From: Treponema sp. | GTDB lineage: Bacteria > Spirochaetota > Spirochaetia > Treponematales > Treponemataceae | Length of the DNA stretch: 48,037 bases | Assembly: GCA_016296575.1 (NCBI GenBank) | Contig: JAEDJA010000018.1 | Span: 1 to 48,037, forward strand | Direction of reading: 5' to 3' | In this document: piece by piece, positions 8,624-17,497 of the stretch | How positions within the stretch are numbered: the first letter of the stretch is position 1 | How the letters are laid out: each line of letters opens with the position of its first letter | Program-made: the position numbers and the translations under genes | The notes under the pieces: model-generated | The model's input: the letters and a program-made list of their open reading frames with translations, nothing else | Database searches by the model: none | Told to the model about the DNA's origin: nothing

Positions 8624-9880
8624 ATGAGCGACATTGCAATCAAGGCAGAAGGCCTTTCAAAATATTACAAACTCGGTGTTATCAACAACGGCACTTTTTT
8701 CAAAGATGTACAGACCTGGATGGCTCGAAAAACAGGAAAGGAAGATCCAAATGCAAAGATTGGTTCAAAATATGACCCAACTGCTGAAGGTTTCTGGGCT
8801 CTTAAAGATTTGAACTTCGAAATCAAGCAGGGTGACCGCGTTGGTATTATAGGAAAAAACGGGGCCGGAAAATCTACTCTCTTAAAAGTTTTGAGCCGTG
8901 TTACAGCTCCTACTGAAGGTGATGTAAAAATCAAAGGCCGCATTGCAAGTTTGCTTGAAGTTGGAACAGGTTTTCATCCTGAACTTACCGGGCGCGAAAA
9001 TATCTACCTAAATGGTGCAATTCTTGGTATGAAACGCCGGGAGGTAGACCGAAAAATTGATGAAATTATCGCCTTTTCTGAAATCGAAAAACATATAGAT
9101 ACTCCTGTAAAACGCTATTCAAGCGGAATGTATGTACGTCTGGCTTTTGCTGTTGCAGCTCATCTTGATTCTGAAATTCTTATTGCAGATGAGGTTCTTG
9201 CTGTAGGTGACGCTGCTTTCCAGAAAAAAGCTCTTGGAAAGATGAATGAACTGAGTACAGGGCAGGGAAGAACAGTTTTGTTTGTAAGTCACAACATGAG
9301 CCAAGTAAAATCTTTATGTAACAAAGGTCTTGTTCTTGATCATGGCAGTATTGCATTTAAAGGTGATATTGAAGAAGCTAAAAATTATTATCTCGGCAAT
9401 CACATTTATAATAAACAGATAATTGACTTCATGAAAATAAAGTCACCTGAATTGGATATTACATCAGTTAAAGTAAATAACAGTACAAGTAATGAAGTTA
9501 TGGTTCCTTTGAATACAGAAAATATTGATATTGAAATAGAAGGTACTAGTTCTGTTTGTAAAATGGCAGACGTTATGCTTGTCTTCAAAAACTCGGATTA
9601 TGTTCCTCTTGCTACATTCTCCCTTGGGCATTATAGAGGTAAGATGATTGAGATTCCAGAAGGAAATTTTAAATTAAAATATACTATAAATCTTCCTGAA
9701 AATGTGGGACGAGGTGAATGTTTTGCTTCTCTATATATTCATCGTCCAGGAATTGAGGGCATTGTTGATTTTGAGAATGCCCTTGTGTTTACTTTTGAAG
9801 GAAATCGTGCTGAATTTGGTAATGCTTTGGCGATTAATGAAAATGGCATGATAGGACTAGATGGAATAATCCGTAATTAG
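8624..9880 (+). CDS. wzt: Polysaccharide ABC transporter ATP-binding protein (Wzt-like)
   Basis: This is the ATPase of an ABC-2 exporter that moves finished lipid-linked polysaccharide across the inner membrane. It has Walker A GKNGAGKST (around residues 78-86), the C-loop YSSGMYVRLAFAVAAH, Walker B ILIADEVLAVGD and the H-loop FVSHNM. Residues from about 260 to 418 form an extra C-terminal region like the Wzt carbohydrate-binding domain that recognises the glycan terminus in some O-antigen systems. No membrane partner (Wzm) is present in the window. A promoter lies just upstream and there is no Shine-Dalgarno. The gene is less AT-rich in its first 750 nt than in its C-terminal part, which fits a conserved ATPase joined to a variable recognition domain. 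Confidence 0.9.
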   Translation: MSDIAIKAEGLSKYYKLGVINNGTFFKDVQTWMARKTGKEDPNAKIGSKYDPTAEGFWALKDLNFEIKQGDRVGIIGKNGAGKSTLLKVLSRVTAPTEGDVKIKGRIASLLEVGTGFHPELTGRENIYLNGAILGMKRREVDRKIDEIIAFSEIEKHIDTPVKRYSSGMYVRLAFAVAAHLDSEILIADEVLAVGDAAFQKKALGKMNELSTGQGRTVLFVSHNMSQVKSLCNKGLVLDHGSIAFKGDIEEAKNYYLGNHIYNKQIIDFMKIKSPELDITSVKVNNSTSNEVMVPLNTENIDIEIEGTSSVCKMADVMLVFKNSDYVPLATFSLGHYRGKMIEIPEGNFKLKYTINLPENVGRGECFASLYIHRPGIEGIVDFENALVFTFEGNRAEFGNALAINENGMIGLDGIIRN

Positions 9881-9931
9881 GAAGTATTTTGTTTGTTTTG
9901 CTGATTATTAATTCTAAAAAGGAATCCTAAA

Positions 9932-11812
9932 ATGATTAAAAATAGTTATTTGCCTCTCATTTCTGTAATAGTACCAGTTTTTAATGTGGAAAAATATCTT
10001 GATGATTGCATTACATCTTTATTGAATCAAACCTATGAAAATATCGAAATCATTTTAGTTGACGATGGATCCACTGATTCTTCTCCGTCCATTTGTGAAA
10101 ACTACGCGAAAAAAAGTAATAAAATTAAAATAATTCATAAAACCAATGGTGGACTGTCAGATGCTCGTAATGCTGGTTTAAAAGTAGCCAAAGGTGATTA
10201 TATTGCATTTGTTGATAGTGATGATTATGTTCATCCAGAAATGTATACTTTTTTACTAAAAGCGATTCAAGAGTATGATTGTTCAATGGCTACTTGTAAA
10301 TTTACTAGAAATGAGGAAAATTTTAGTAAACCTTTAGAGTATAAAGAAATAAGTAAAAAATACATTTCTAGTACAACTGCTATGAATGATATTGGTCTAG
10401 TCTGGGTTACGGCTTGGAATAAATTATACTCAAAAGAATTATTAGACTGTTTCAAATATAAAGTAAATTGTTATCATGAAGATGAATTTGCTATTCATGA
10501 ACTACTTTATAAAGCTGAAACTATTATCACCCTTGATGCTCCGCTGTACTTTTATAGAGTAACTCCCAATTCTATTATAAATTCAAAAGATTATGATAAG
10601 CAGATAAAGAAAATAAAAGATAGTCAGGAAGCATTTAAGAGTCGCATTGATTTTATACTTGAAAAACAATGGTTAGAGACGTTGCCTTCTGCTGTTAGAC
10701 GTTATTGCGATAATTCTATAGAAAAATATGAATTAGTAAAAAATGATTTGAATGGTAATAAAAAACTGATACAGGAAATCCAAAATAATACAAGAAAAGT
10801 ATTAAGCAATTGTCCTGATTTAAGTGTTTCCCGAAGGTACAAAGTTTTTTCAAAAAATATTTTATTGTTTGAATTAGTAAAAGTGTTTGCAGGATTGCTT
10901 GCGTTTGTTAGAGCTAAAAAACGAAAAATTATTAATATTCTTAAACTCATTCTTAATCTTCCAACTTCTGATGTTGCATTGTTACGTAAACAGATAAATC
11001 TCAAAATAAAGTTTAACAGAATTCCACCTATAAAACGGGAAAAAAATGAAATCATTGTTTCTCTAACAACTTATGGAGACCGTTTTAAGGAAATAAAATA
11101 TACTTTGTATTCTCTTTTTAAGCAGAAAACACTTCCCGACAAGATTATCTTATGGTTAGATGAGAAAGAATTTTCGGAAAAAGACATAGAATTAAATAAA
11201 ACTCTACAGAAGTTCAAAAAAAAAGGTTTAATAATCCGTTATTGTCCGAACTATGGATCATATAAAAAAATAATTCCTTGTATCTCAGAATATCCCGATT
11301 CAAAAATTATTATTTGTGATGATGATGCATATTATGAAAAGCATTGGTTGGAAAAACTGTTGAGAGAAGAAAAAAAATATCCAGACTTTATTTTATGCCA
11401 TTCAGCAAATTATCTGTTGATTAAAGAAAACAGAATTCAACCATATCAGACATGGAATGATTCTATAATTCCTGAAGAAGAAGTAAAAACTCTTCCAATT
11501 GGTGTTGGTGGGACTTTACTAAAATCATGTTTGCTTTATAAAGATTTTGCTAACTCAGAGCTTTTTATGAAGTTGGCTCCAAATGGTGATGATTTATGGA
11601 TATGGGCACAAACTGTATTAAACAATAGACTTGTAAAACTAATAAACAATTGCAATAAGAATCCAATTGATATGGGCCAAGATAGAAATTGGCAGAAGTT
11701 ATATGTTGAAAATGCTTTTGCAAGTCAGAATGATGTGAAAATTAATAATATTCTTGCGTATTATCCAGAGTTGCAAATGAAATTGGGAGTAAAGTTAAAT
11801 AAAAATGAATAA
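9932..11812 (+). CDS. Two-domain glycosyltransferase (GT2 plus second GT-A-like domain)
   Basis: The N-terminal domain (about residues 1-230) is a standard GT2 enzyme with ISVIVPVFNVEKYLDDCI, ILVDDGSTDSS and AFVDSDDYVHPEMY. After a helical linker with a hydrophobic stretch near residue 310, a second domain (about 370-610) starts with IIVSLTTYGDRFKEIKYTL. It carries its own acidic motif IIICDDDAYYEKHW, suggesting another GT-A-like transferase, although I cannot name its family. One protein may therefore add two sugars. An AAGGA Shine-Dalgarno is well placed before the ATG. The 3' end overlaps the next gene by 8 nt (ATGAATAA). The gene is very AT-rich. Confidence 0.75.
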   Translation: MIKNSYLPLISVIVPVFNVEKYLDDCITSLLNQTYENIEIILVDDGSTDSSPSICENYAKKSNKIKIIHKTNGGLSDARNAGLKVAKGDYIAFVDSDDYVHPEMYTFLLKAIQEYDCSMATCKFTRNEENFSKPLEYKEISKKYISSTTAMNDIGLVWVTAWNKLYSKELLDCFKYKVNCYHEDEFAIHELLYKAETIITLDAPLYFYRVTPNSIINSKDYDKQIKKIKDSQEAFKSRIDFILEKQWLETLPSAVRRYCDNSIEKYELVKNDLNGNKKLIQEIQNNTRKVLSNCPDLSVSRRYKVFSKNILLFELVKVFAGLLAFVRAKKRKIINILKLILNLPTSDVALLRKQINLKIKFNRIPPIKREKNEIIVSLTTYGDRFKEIKYTLYSLFKQKTLPDKIILWLDEKEFSEKDIELNKTLQKFKKKGLIIRYCPNYGSYKKIIPCISEYPDSKIIICDDDAYYEKHWLEKLLREEKKYPDFILCHSANYLLIKENRIQPYQTWNDSIIPEEEVKTLPIGVGGTLLKSCLLYKDFANSELFMKLAPNGDDLWIWAQTVLNNRLVKLINNCNKNPIDMGQDRNWQKLYVENAFASQNDVKINNILAYYPELQMKLGVKLNKNE

Positions 11813-13469
11813 GGAAATCTTTATTGCTTTTGATGGATTCTGGAAAACTTTTGATATCAATGATAATTTTTTATTAAATTCTCTTAAGTTTAAATATAAA
11901 GTATCAGTAATTGATGTTGCAAGTACCCCTGAGTTAAAGGATAAAGTTCAATATCTTTTTTATGGTGACTTTTCAAAGAATTACCTTACTTATTCATGTA
12001 TTCGAATTTATTATACTGGAGAAAACTTAGTTCCTAATTTCAATTCTTGTGATTATGCAATCGGTTTTGATTATATTTCATTTAATGACCGATATCTAAG
12101 GTATCCGTTATATCTTTCTTGTTATAATAACGATTTACAACTTGCATTAACTAAGCATCTTGATATATCAGATAGCTTTTTAGATCGAAAATTTTGCTCG
12201 ATGGTTGTTTCAAATAACTGGCATTGTTCTGAAGAAAGGGAATTGTTTTTTAAGAAACTGTCTAGTTATAAAAAAGTAGATTCTGGTGGTAGATTTTTAA
12301 ATAATATAGATTTACCTAATGGTGTGTCGGATAAGAATGAATTTCAAAGACAGTATAAATTTTCTATTTGTTTCGAAAATAGTTCATCTGCAGGATATTG
12401 TACTGAAAAATTATTACAAGGATTTGCTGCTAAAACAGTTCCTATTTATTGGGGGGATTCAACTGTAACAAAGCAGTTTAATAAGAATGCTTTTATTAAT
12501 TGCAATGACTTTTCATGTTTTGATGAAGTTATAGATTACATTATAAAGATTGATACTAATGATGATTTATATTTTGAGATGCTTTCTCAACCTGCCATTA
12601 GTTCAGATTATATTGACGGTCAAAATAATTGTTTAGATAGTTTTTTGAGTCATATATTTGATCAAGATTATTCTCTTGCATTCAGAAGAAAGCAATATGG
12701 TTATAATCTCCAGGTTGAGCAGCAATTATTGGAACTAGAAAAGTGCAGAGAAGATTATACTGTGTTTCTTTCTAGTAAAAGGCGATTATTAAAAGCTTTT
12801 TTTAAAAATACAAGATTTTATGCTTTTGCTAGTAGGATAAGAAGTAAATTTTATAGTTATAATCAATTAGATACACTAAGATCGAAATATCTATCTGCAA
12901 ATAGGAAAAAACTTGTAAATACTGATTTTAGTATTATCGCAAGTAACTGTATTGGTGGAAATATATCTCATGATTTAGGAGTAAGATTTAACAGTCCATT
13001 CATCAATCTTTGGATTTGTCCAAAAGATTATATAAAGCTGTTATCTTCGTTAAAAACGTATTTAAACTATCCTTTAAAGTTTGTTGTTGAAAAAGATATT
13101 TCTTATCCTGTAGCATATTTAAATGATATTAAACTTTACTTCCAGCATTATGAAAACTGTGAAATAGCGGAACAGAAATGGAATGAAAGAGTTTCTCGAA
13201 TTAATTATGACAATTTGTTTATTACTTTTACAGACAGAGATGGATGCACAGAAAAAGATTTAGAAGAATTTGATAGATTGCCTTATCAAAATAAAGTTGT
13301 CTTTACACACAAACCGTATACAAATATTAGTTCAGCATATTATATTAAAGGTTTTGAAAATGATTCCTCAGTAGGTATTCTTTCAAATTATGAATCTGAA
13401 GAAAGTATCGTAAAATACTATAATCAATTTGATTTTGTTAAGTGGTTAAATAAGGATTGTAAACGATAA
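11805..13469 (+). CDS. GT10 fucosyltransferase-like protein fused to DUF1919
   Basis: Residues about 1-290 match the alpha-1,3/4-fucosyltransferase family GT10. The hallmark donor-site block FSICFENSSSAGYCTEKLLQ is followed by GFAAKTVPIYWGD and the acceptor-side DSGGRFLNN. A basic linker (320-375) leads to a C-terminal domain (about 385-553). That domain reads ASNCIGGNISHDLG, then FINLWICPKDYIKLL, YPVAYLNDIKLYFQHY and NLFITFTDRDGC, which I recognise as DUF1919, a domain found in polysaccharide clusters with no established reaction known to me. GDP-fucose genes occur 16 kb downstream, consistent with a fucosyltransferase role. It overlaps the upstream gene by 8 nt and ends 3 nt from a convergent gene. 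Confidence 0.8.
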   Translation: MNKEIFIAFDGFWKTFDINDNFLLNSLKFKYKVSVIDVASTPELKDKVQYLFYGDFSKNYLTYSCIRIYYTGENLVPNFNSCDYAIGFDYISFNDRYLRYPLYLSCYNNDLQLALTKHLDISDSFLDRKFCSMVVSNNWHCSEERELFFKKLSSYKKVDSGGRFLNNIDLPNGVSDKNEFQRQYKFSICFENSSSAGYCTEKLLQGFAAKTVPIYWGDSTVTKQFNKNAFINCNDFSCFDEVIDYIIKIDTNDDLYFEMLSQPAISSDYIDGQNNCLDSFLSHIFDQDYSLAFRRKQYGYNLQVEQQLLELEKCREDYTVFLSSKRRLLKAFFKNTRFYAFASRIRSKFYSYNQLDTLRSKYLSANRKKLVNTDFSIIASNCIGGNISHDLGVRFNSPFINLWICPKDYIKLLSSLKTYLNYPLKFVVEKDISYPVAYLNDIKLYFQHYENCEIAEQKWNERVSRINYDNLFITFTDRDGCTEKDLEEFDRLPYQNKVVFTHKPYTNISSAYYIKGFENDSSVGILSNYESEESIVKYYNQFDFVKWLNKDCKR

Positions 13470-13472
13470 TCG

Positions 13473-14426
13473 CTAGTTTTTTTCTAGTATTTTTTTTCCA
13501 AGCTTCCATATAAAACTAGGGCACACTTTATAAAGCAGTCTTTTAAATGAATATTTACCCTTATTCTTCTTTCTGAAAAACTGCATCTGTTTTCCATATT
13601 CAATAGAATCAATTTTCAGGGTGTCAGGCCAAATAGTAACCTCATGGTCTATGCTTTCGTGAATTGTTTCTGCGTCATTAGTACCACAATGTACGCCAGT
13701 ACCATCAAAGCCTACGTTTTTGCACAGCGATTTACATGGAGCTAGACAGAGGCCGTCTTTCAGGAAAATAGAGGCAAGCCAGTAGATAGCCCAGGTATTG
13801 ATTTTTCCAGCTTTATTATCTAAAACCTGCTGCCAGTTTCCTGGTTCTGCACCGTTCATGTTAAAACGGTAAATCATTTCTTCATTTAGTGTATTGATAA
13901 GTTTGTCGGTGTTTTTTTCAAAATGCTGCCAGCGATCTGTCCATGTAGCCCAGCCCCAGCAATCCATATTAGGATAGAAAAAACTCCCGTTTGGATTTTT
14001 CGTTTTAATTTCAGGACGGAAGCCTGCAATGTGCATAACTTCCTTATTGTCACTGTAACGATCAAGAGCTTCGTTCATGAATTCAAGGAAATGTTTTCCA
14101 ATAACAACATCATCTTCAAGAACAATGACCTTGCCATATTCATTTACTACATTTGTTACACCAGAAATTATATTTGCTGCAAGACCTTTGTTTTCTGTGC
14201 TTTCATTGACAGTTACTTTACCGCACCATTGTTTTTCTTTTATCAGATCTCTAGTTTCCTGTATTTTTGCAAGTGTCTCAGGGGTACAGTTTGCTTTTGG
14301 TCCGTCAGCAAATACAATCAGTTCAGATTTATCGGCTAAAACTGCATTTGAAAGTGCTTCCAGAGTTTGACGTGTATGATCTGGTCTATTATAAACAAAT
14401 AAAATAATTGGTGCTAAGTCTGCCAT
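13473..14426 (-). CDS. Glycosyltransferase, GT-A/GT2-like
   Basis: The protein starts PIILFVYNRPDHTRQTLEAL, the opening strand of a GT-A fold. It continues with IVFADGPK, a nucleotide-binding region, and VIVLEDDVVIGKHFLEFM (around residues 94-112), where the acidic cluster should bind the donor metal. FYPNMDCWGWATWTDRW is typical of this group of capsule and LPS transferases. A second half continues to a basic C-terminus. It begins 1 nt after the stop of ugd on the same strand, with AGGG upstream, so the two are cotranscribed. The donor may be UDP-glucuronate made by that neighbour, which is an inference from position only. Confidence 0.75.
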   Translation of the reverse strand: MADLAPIILFVYNRPDHTRQTLEALSNAVLADKSELIVFADGPKANCTPETLAKIQETRDLIKEKQWCGKVTVNESTENKGLAANIISGVTNVVNEYGKVIVLEDDVVIGKHFLEFMNEALDRYSDNKEVMHIAGFRPEIKTKNPNGSFFYPNMDCWGWATWTDRWQHFEKNTDKLINTLNEEMIYRFNMNGAEPGNWQQVLDNKAGKINTWAIYWLASIFLKDGLCLAPCKSLCKNVGFDGTGVHCGTNDAETIHESIDHEVTIWPDTLKIDSIEYGKQMQFFRKKNKGKYSFKRLLYKVCPSFIWKLGKKILEKN

Positions 14427-14427
14427 T

Positions 14428-15609
14428 TTAATCCCTTGAAAATAAATCTCGAGTGTATACTTTTGATTTTACGTCGAATAAGTCGCTGTTCATTCGGTTT
14501 GCAATTATTACATCACAATTCTTTTTAAATTCATCGAGGTCACGAATAACCTTAGAATTGAAGAATGTATCTTCTTTCATAGCAGGTTCATAAATTACAA
14601 TATCAATCCCTTTTGCCTTTATACGTTTCATGACACCCTGAATGGAACTCTGTCGGAAATTATCAGAATTGGTTTTCATTGTAAGACGGTAAATGCCAAC
14701 TGTCTTTGGGTTTCTAGAAAGAATCTGATCTGCAATGAAATCCTTCCGGGTCGTATTAGATGCAACGATAGCACTGATAAGGTTTTCCGGAACATCGGCA
14801 AAATTGGCCTTGAGCTGTTTTGTATCTTTGGGTAAACAGTATCCGCCGTAGCCAAAACTTGGGTTATTGTAAAAGTCTCCAATGCGAGGATCAAGACTTA
14901 CTCCCTTAATAATCTGTTTTGTATCAAGTCCTCGAAGTTCTGCATAGGTATCAAGTTCGTTAAAATATGCAACTCTCAGTGCAAGATAAGTATTTGCAAA
15001 TAATTTTACAGCTTCTGCTTCTGTACAGTTTGTAATCAATGTTTCAATGTCTTCTTTAATGGCGCCCTGTTTCAAAAGATTGGCAAATGCTTCTGCTTTT
15101 TCTTTGAGATTGGAATCTTTTGGGTAGCTTACAATAATACGTGAAGGGTAAAGGTTGTCATAAAGAGCATGACCTTCGCGAAGAAATTCTGGAGAAAAAA
15201 GAAGATTGTCAAATCCAAGATCTTTACGTGTTTTTTCTGTATATCCAACAGGAATTGTTGATTTTATAACAATTGTAGTGTTTGGATTTACTTCTTTAAC
15301 AACTTTTATTACAGATTCAATGGAAGAAGTGTCAAAATAATTTTTGTCAGGATCATAGTTTGTTGGAGTAGAAATGATAACAAAATCGGCATCTTTGTAT
15401 GCTGCAGCACCATCAGTGGTAGCCTGAAGATTCAAGTTTTTTTCAGAAAGATATTCCTGTATCTCTTTATCGATAATAGGCGATTTTTTATTATTAATAA
15501 GATCTACTTTCTCTTTTACAAGGTCTACAGCAGATACTTCATTATGCTGAGCCAAAAGAATGGCATTTGAAAGTCCAACGTATCCTGTTCCTGCTACTGC
15601 TATTTTCAT
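14428..15609 (-). CDS. ugd: UDP-glucose 6-dehydrogenase
   Basis: This enzyme converts UDP-glucose to UDP-glucuronate with two NAD+. The Rossmann motif GTGYVGLSNA is at residues 7-16. IKSTIPVGYTEK, FSPEFLREGHALYD and the catalytic-cysteine block GYGGYCLPKDTKQL are all present. Length (393) matches the short bacterial Ugd type (E. coli, 388). It belongs to a different branch from the TviB-like dehydrogenase at 2038. It is the first gene of a leftward two-gene operon and is divergent from the acyltransferase/deacetylase gene, with 89 nt between them. It has a GGAG Shine-Dalgarno 7-8 nt before the ATG. Confidence 0.95.
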   Translation of the reverse strand: MKIAVAGTGYVGLSNAILLAQHNEVSAVDLVKEKVDLINNKKSPIIDKEIQEYLSEKNLNLQATTDGAAAYKDADFVIISTPTNYDPDKNYFDTSSIESVIKVVKEVNPNTTIVIKSTIPVGYTEKTRKDLGFDNLLFSPEFLREGHALYDNLYPSRIIVSYPKDSNLKEKAEAFANLLKQGAIKEDIETLITNCTEAEAVKLFANTYLALRVAYFNELDTYAELRGLDTKQIIKGVSLDPRIGDFYNNPSFGYGGYCLPKDTKQLKANFADVPENLISAIVASNTTRKDFIADQILSRNPKTVGIYRLTMKTNSDNFRQSSIQGVMKRIKAKGIDIVIYEPAMKEDTFFNSKVIRDLDEFKKNCDVIIANRMNSDLFDVKSKVYTRDLFSRD

Positions 15610-15628
15610 TTTTTGTTCTCCAACACTT

Positions 15629-15658
15629 ATTATATAACAATTATAAAGTATAAATCAA
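15629..15658 (-). promoter_or_regulatory. ugd promoter
   Basis: On the minus strand TTGATT (15658-15653), an 18-nt spacer and TATAAT (15634-15629) precede ugd. The predicted start near 15622 gives a short leader that contains GGAG. A second TATAAT lies at 15645-15640 without a good -35. Confidence 0.5.
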
Positions 15659-15686
15659 ATAACTATTCACTATTTGAAAAACAAGA

Positions 15687-15692
15687 TATAAT
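15687..15692 (+). promoter_or_regulatory. -10 box placing transcription start at the ATG
   Basis: TATAAT ends 6 nt before the ATG at 15699, so the normal start distance puts +1 on the A of the ATG. The -35 is weak (TATTCA, 15664-15669). No Shine-Dalgarno is present. Confidence 0.45.
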
Positions 15693-15698
15693 TATTTT

Positions 15699-17495
15699 AT
15701 GACTATTTTTCAAAGTTCTGTATTCTTCAATGCATTTGGGATGAACCCTAAAAGCATTGTTGTTAATGATGAGAAATACTTCTATACGGTTTCTGGAAAT
15801 CAGTGCTTTGTTCACTCAATTTTGTTGTCGTTGGATAAATATACTCAAGAAGAAATATGTAAACGGCTTTTTGAAAAAGAACGAATTCGAATTGTAAATT
15901 TTAGTAATTTTTTTAAGAAAGATACTTTTTTACAAGGAATCTGGAAAATCTCTGGTGATGATAATATAACAGAATTACCATCTTCGTTAGATGAATTCAT
16001 TCAATCTTTAGGAAAAAAAACAAGACAGCATCTTAAATGGTATAAAAGACAACTTGAGAAAGATGGAATTCAAATCGATAAGCACATAACAAATAAGATT
16101 AATACTGATGAAGTATTTCGTGAAGTTTATCGATTAAATAATGAACGTTGTATCTCAAAGGGATTTGAAGGAGGAGCAAGACCAGAATGGTACAATGTAG
16201 TAAAAGAAGAAGGTGGGATTATTTATTATACATGTGAAGATGTGGTAATTGCCGGTTGTATATACACAATTTGTGGCGATACTTTATTTCTTCATACTAT
16301 AGCCCATGATAATGATTTCAATTCTTATAATATTGGTAACTTAATATTATTAGATACAATTGAGTTTGCTATTCAATCAGGAGTTAAGAAATTTAATTTT
16401 TTATGGGTAGCATGTGAATATAAAAAACGTTTTAATGCTACAAATTATCCACTTTACTCACTTACTGTATATAAGTGGCTATTTCAGTATATCTTTGCAA
16501 AAATTCTTTTTGTTTCAAAATATGTTTTTTCCAAATTAAAAAGTGAGTTTATTGTATTATTGAAATTTATATATAGATGCTTAAAAAATGTATACAAACT
16601 AATTCGCGGTACATATCCTAAAGGTATTGTATATATGCTTCACCGTTGTGCTCCAGCAGATAGAAAATCTTTGTGGCCAAACGAGAATATGAAGGTTTAT
16701 CCTGATATTTTAGATAAACAGTTGGTTTATTGTAAAAAACATTATAATTGTATTGCTGCCAAAGATGTTTCTGCATATTGCAAGAAACCACATTTGAAGA
16801 AATTTGTTGCATTTACTTTTGATGATGGATATTTAGATAATTTTGAATATGCTCTTCCAATTTTCAAAAAGCACAATATACCATTTACAGTTTTCGTCGC
16901 TGCTAGTTTTCCGGATAAAACAAATATTATGTGGTGGTATGCTTTGGAAGAATTACTGTTATCTGTTGATAAAGTAACTCTGGCCAATGGTATGTCATAT
17001 ATTTGTAAGACCACAGAAGAAAAATGTAACGCTTTTTTAGAAATCCGATTGCAAATACTGCAATTGAATCAGAAAAACTTGGAAAATGAACTAAATAATC
17101 TTTTTGCTGCATATGAAATAGATTGGCATAAACCTGTTACCAATCTTTCAATGGAATGGAGTCAAATAGAAGAAATGGCAAAAGATCCATTAGTAACAAT
17201 AGGCGGTCATACTTACAATCACTATAATTTAAAACAGTTGCCAGATTTGGTAGCAGTTAAGGATGATATAGAGAAAGGACTTATTACCCTTAAGCAGCAT
17301 AATATTGAAACTGACATTTTTGCATATCCTTTTGGAACATCAAATGAAGTAAGCAATCGTGAGATAGAATATCTTAGCCATAACGAATTTGGCTTAAAGT
17401 GTGCATTTCTTGCGGATGGCGGAAGTACTACAAGAAGTAATAAAAAAAGATATGCACTACCAAGAGAATTCTTGTCAAATAAGACTAAGATGTAG
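15699..17495 (+). CDS. Acyltransferase (BioF2/FemAB-like GNAT) fused to polysaccharide deacetylase (CE4)
   Basis: Residues about 60-275 resemble the GNAT-fold Acetyltransf_6 domain, with a KKTRQHLKWYKRQLEKDG helix and the NIGNLILLDTIEFAIQSGVK acyl-CoA-side helix. Residues about 305-598 are a NodB/CE4 deacetylase. Motif 1 is TFDDGY (D375, D376), motif 2 is GGHTYNH (H504, H508 as metal ligands) and motif 3 is FAYPFG. CE4 enzymes remove acetyl groups from GlcNAc-type sugars, so the two halves may exchange one N-acyl group for another on the same glycan (inference). No signal peptide is visible, so it should act in the cytoplasm. The next gene starts 2 nt later. Confidence 0.82.
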   Translation: MTIFQSSVFFNAFGMNPKSIVVNDEKYFYTVSGNQCFVHSILLSLDKYTQEEICKRLFEKERIRIVNFSNFFKKDTFLQGIWKISGDDNITELPSSLDEFIQSLGKKTRQHLKWYKRQLEKDGIQIDKHITNKINTDEVFREVYRLNNERCISKGFEGGARPEWYNVVKEEGGIIYYTCEDVVIAGCIYTICGDTLFLHTIAHDNDFNSYNIGNLILLDTIEFAIQSGVKKFNFLWVACEYKKRFNATNYPLYSLTVYKWLFQYIFAKILFVSKYVFSKLKSEFIVLLKFIYRCLKNVYKLIRGTYPKGIVYMLHRCAPADRKSLWPNENMKVYPDILDKQLVYCKKHYNCIAAKDVSAYCKKPHLKKFVAFTFDDGYLDNFEYALPIFKKHNIPFTVFVAASFPDKTNIMWWYALEELLLSVDKVTLANGMSYICKTTEEKCNAFLEIRLQILQLNQKNLENELNNLFAAYEIDWHKPVTNLSMEWSQIEEMAKDPLVTIGGHTYNHYNLKQLPDLVAVKDDIEKGLITLKQHNIETDIFAYPFGTSNEVSNREIEYLSHNEFGLKCAFLADGGSTTRSNKKRYALPREFLSNKTKM

Positions 17496-17497
17496 AG

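Noticed and set aside
8578..8775. Small open frame of 65 codons before and inside wzt
   Set aside because: It mostly overlaps wzt in another frame, covers the wzt promoter and has no recognisable product.
13470..13500. Bidirectional terminator between the convergent GT10-DUF1919 gene and the leftward glycosyltransferase gene
   Set aside because: Only 3 nt separate the genes, and the T-runs there have no credible stem in front of them.
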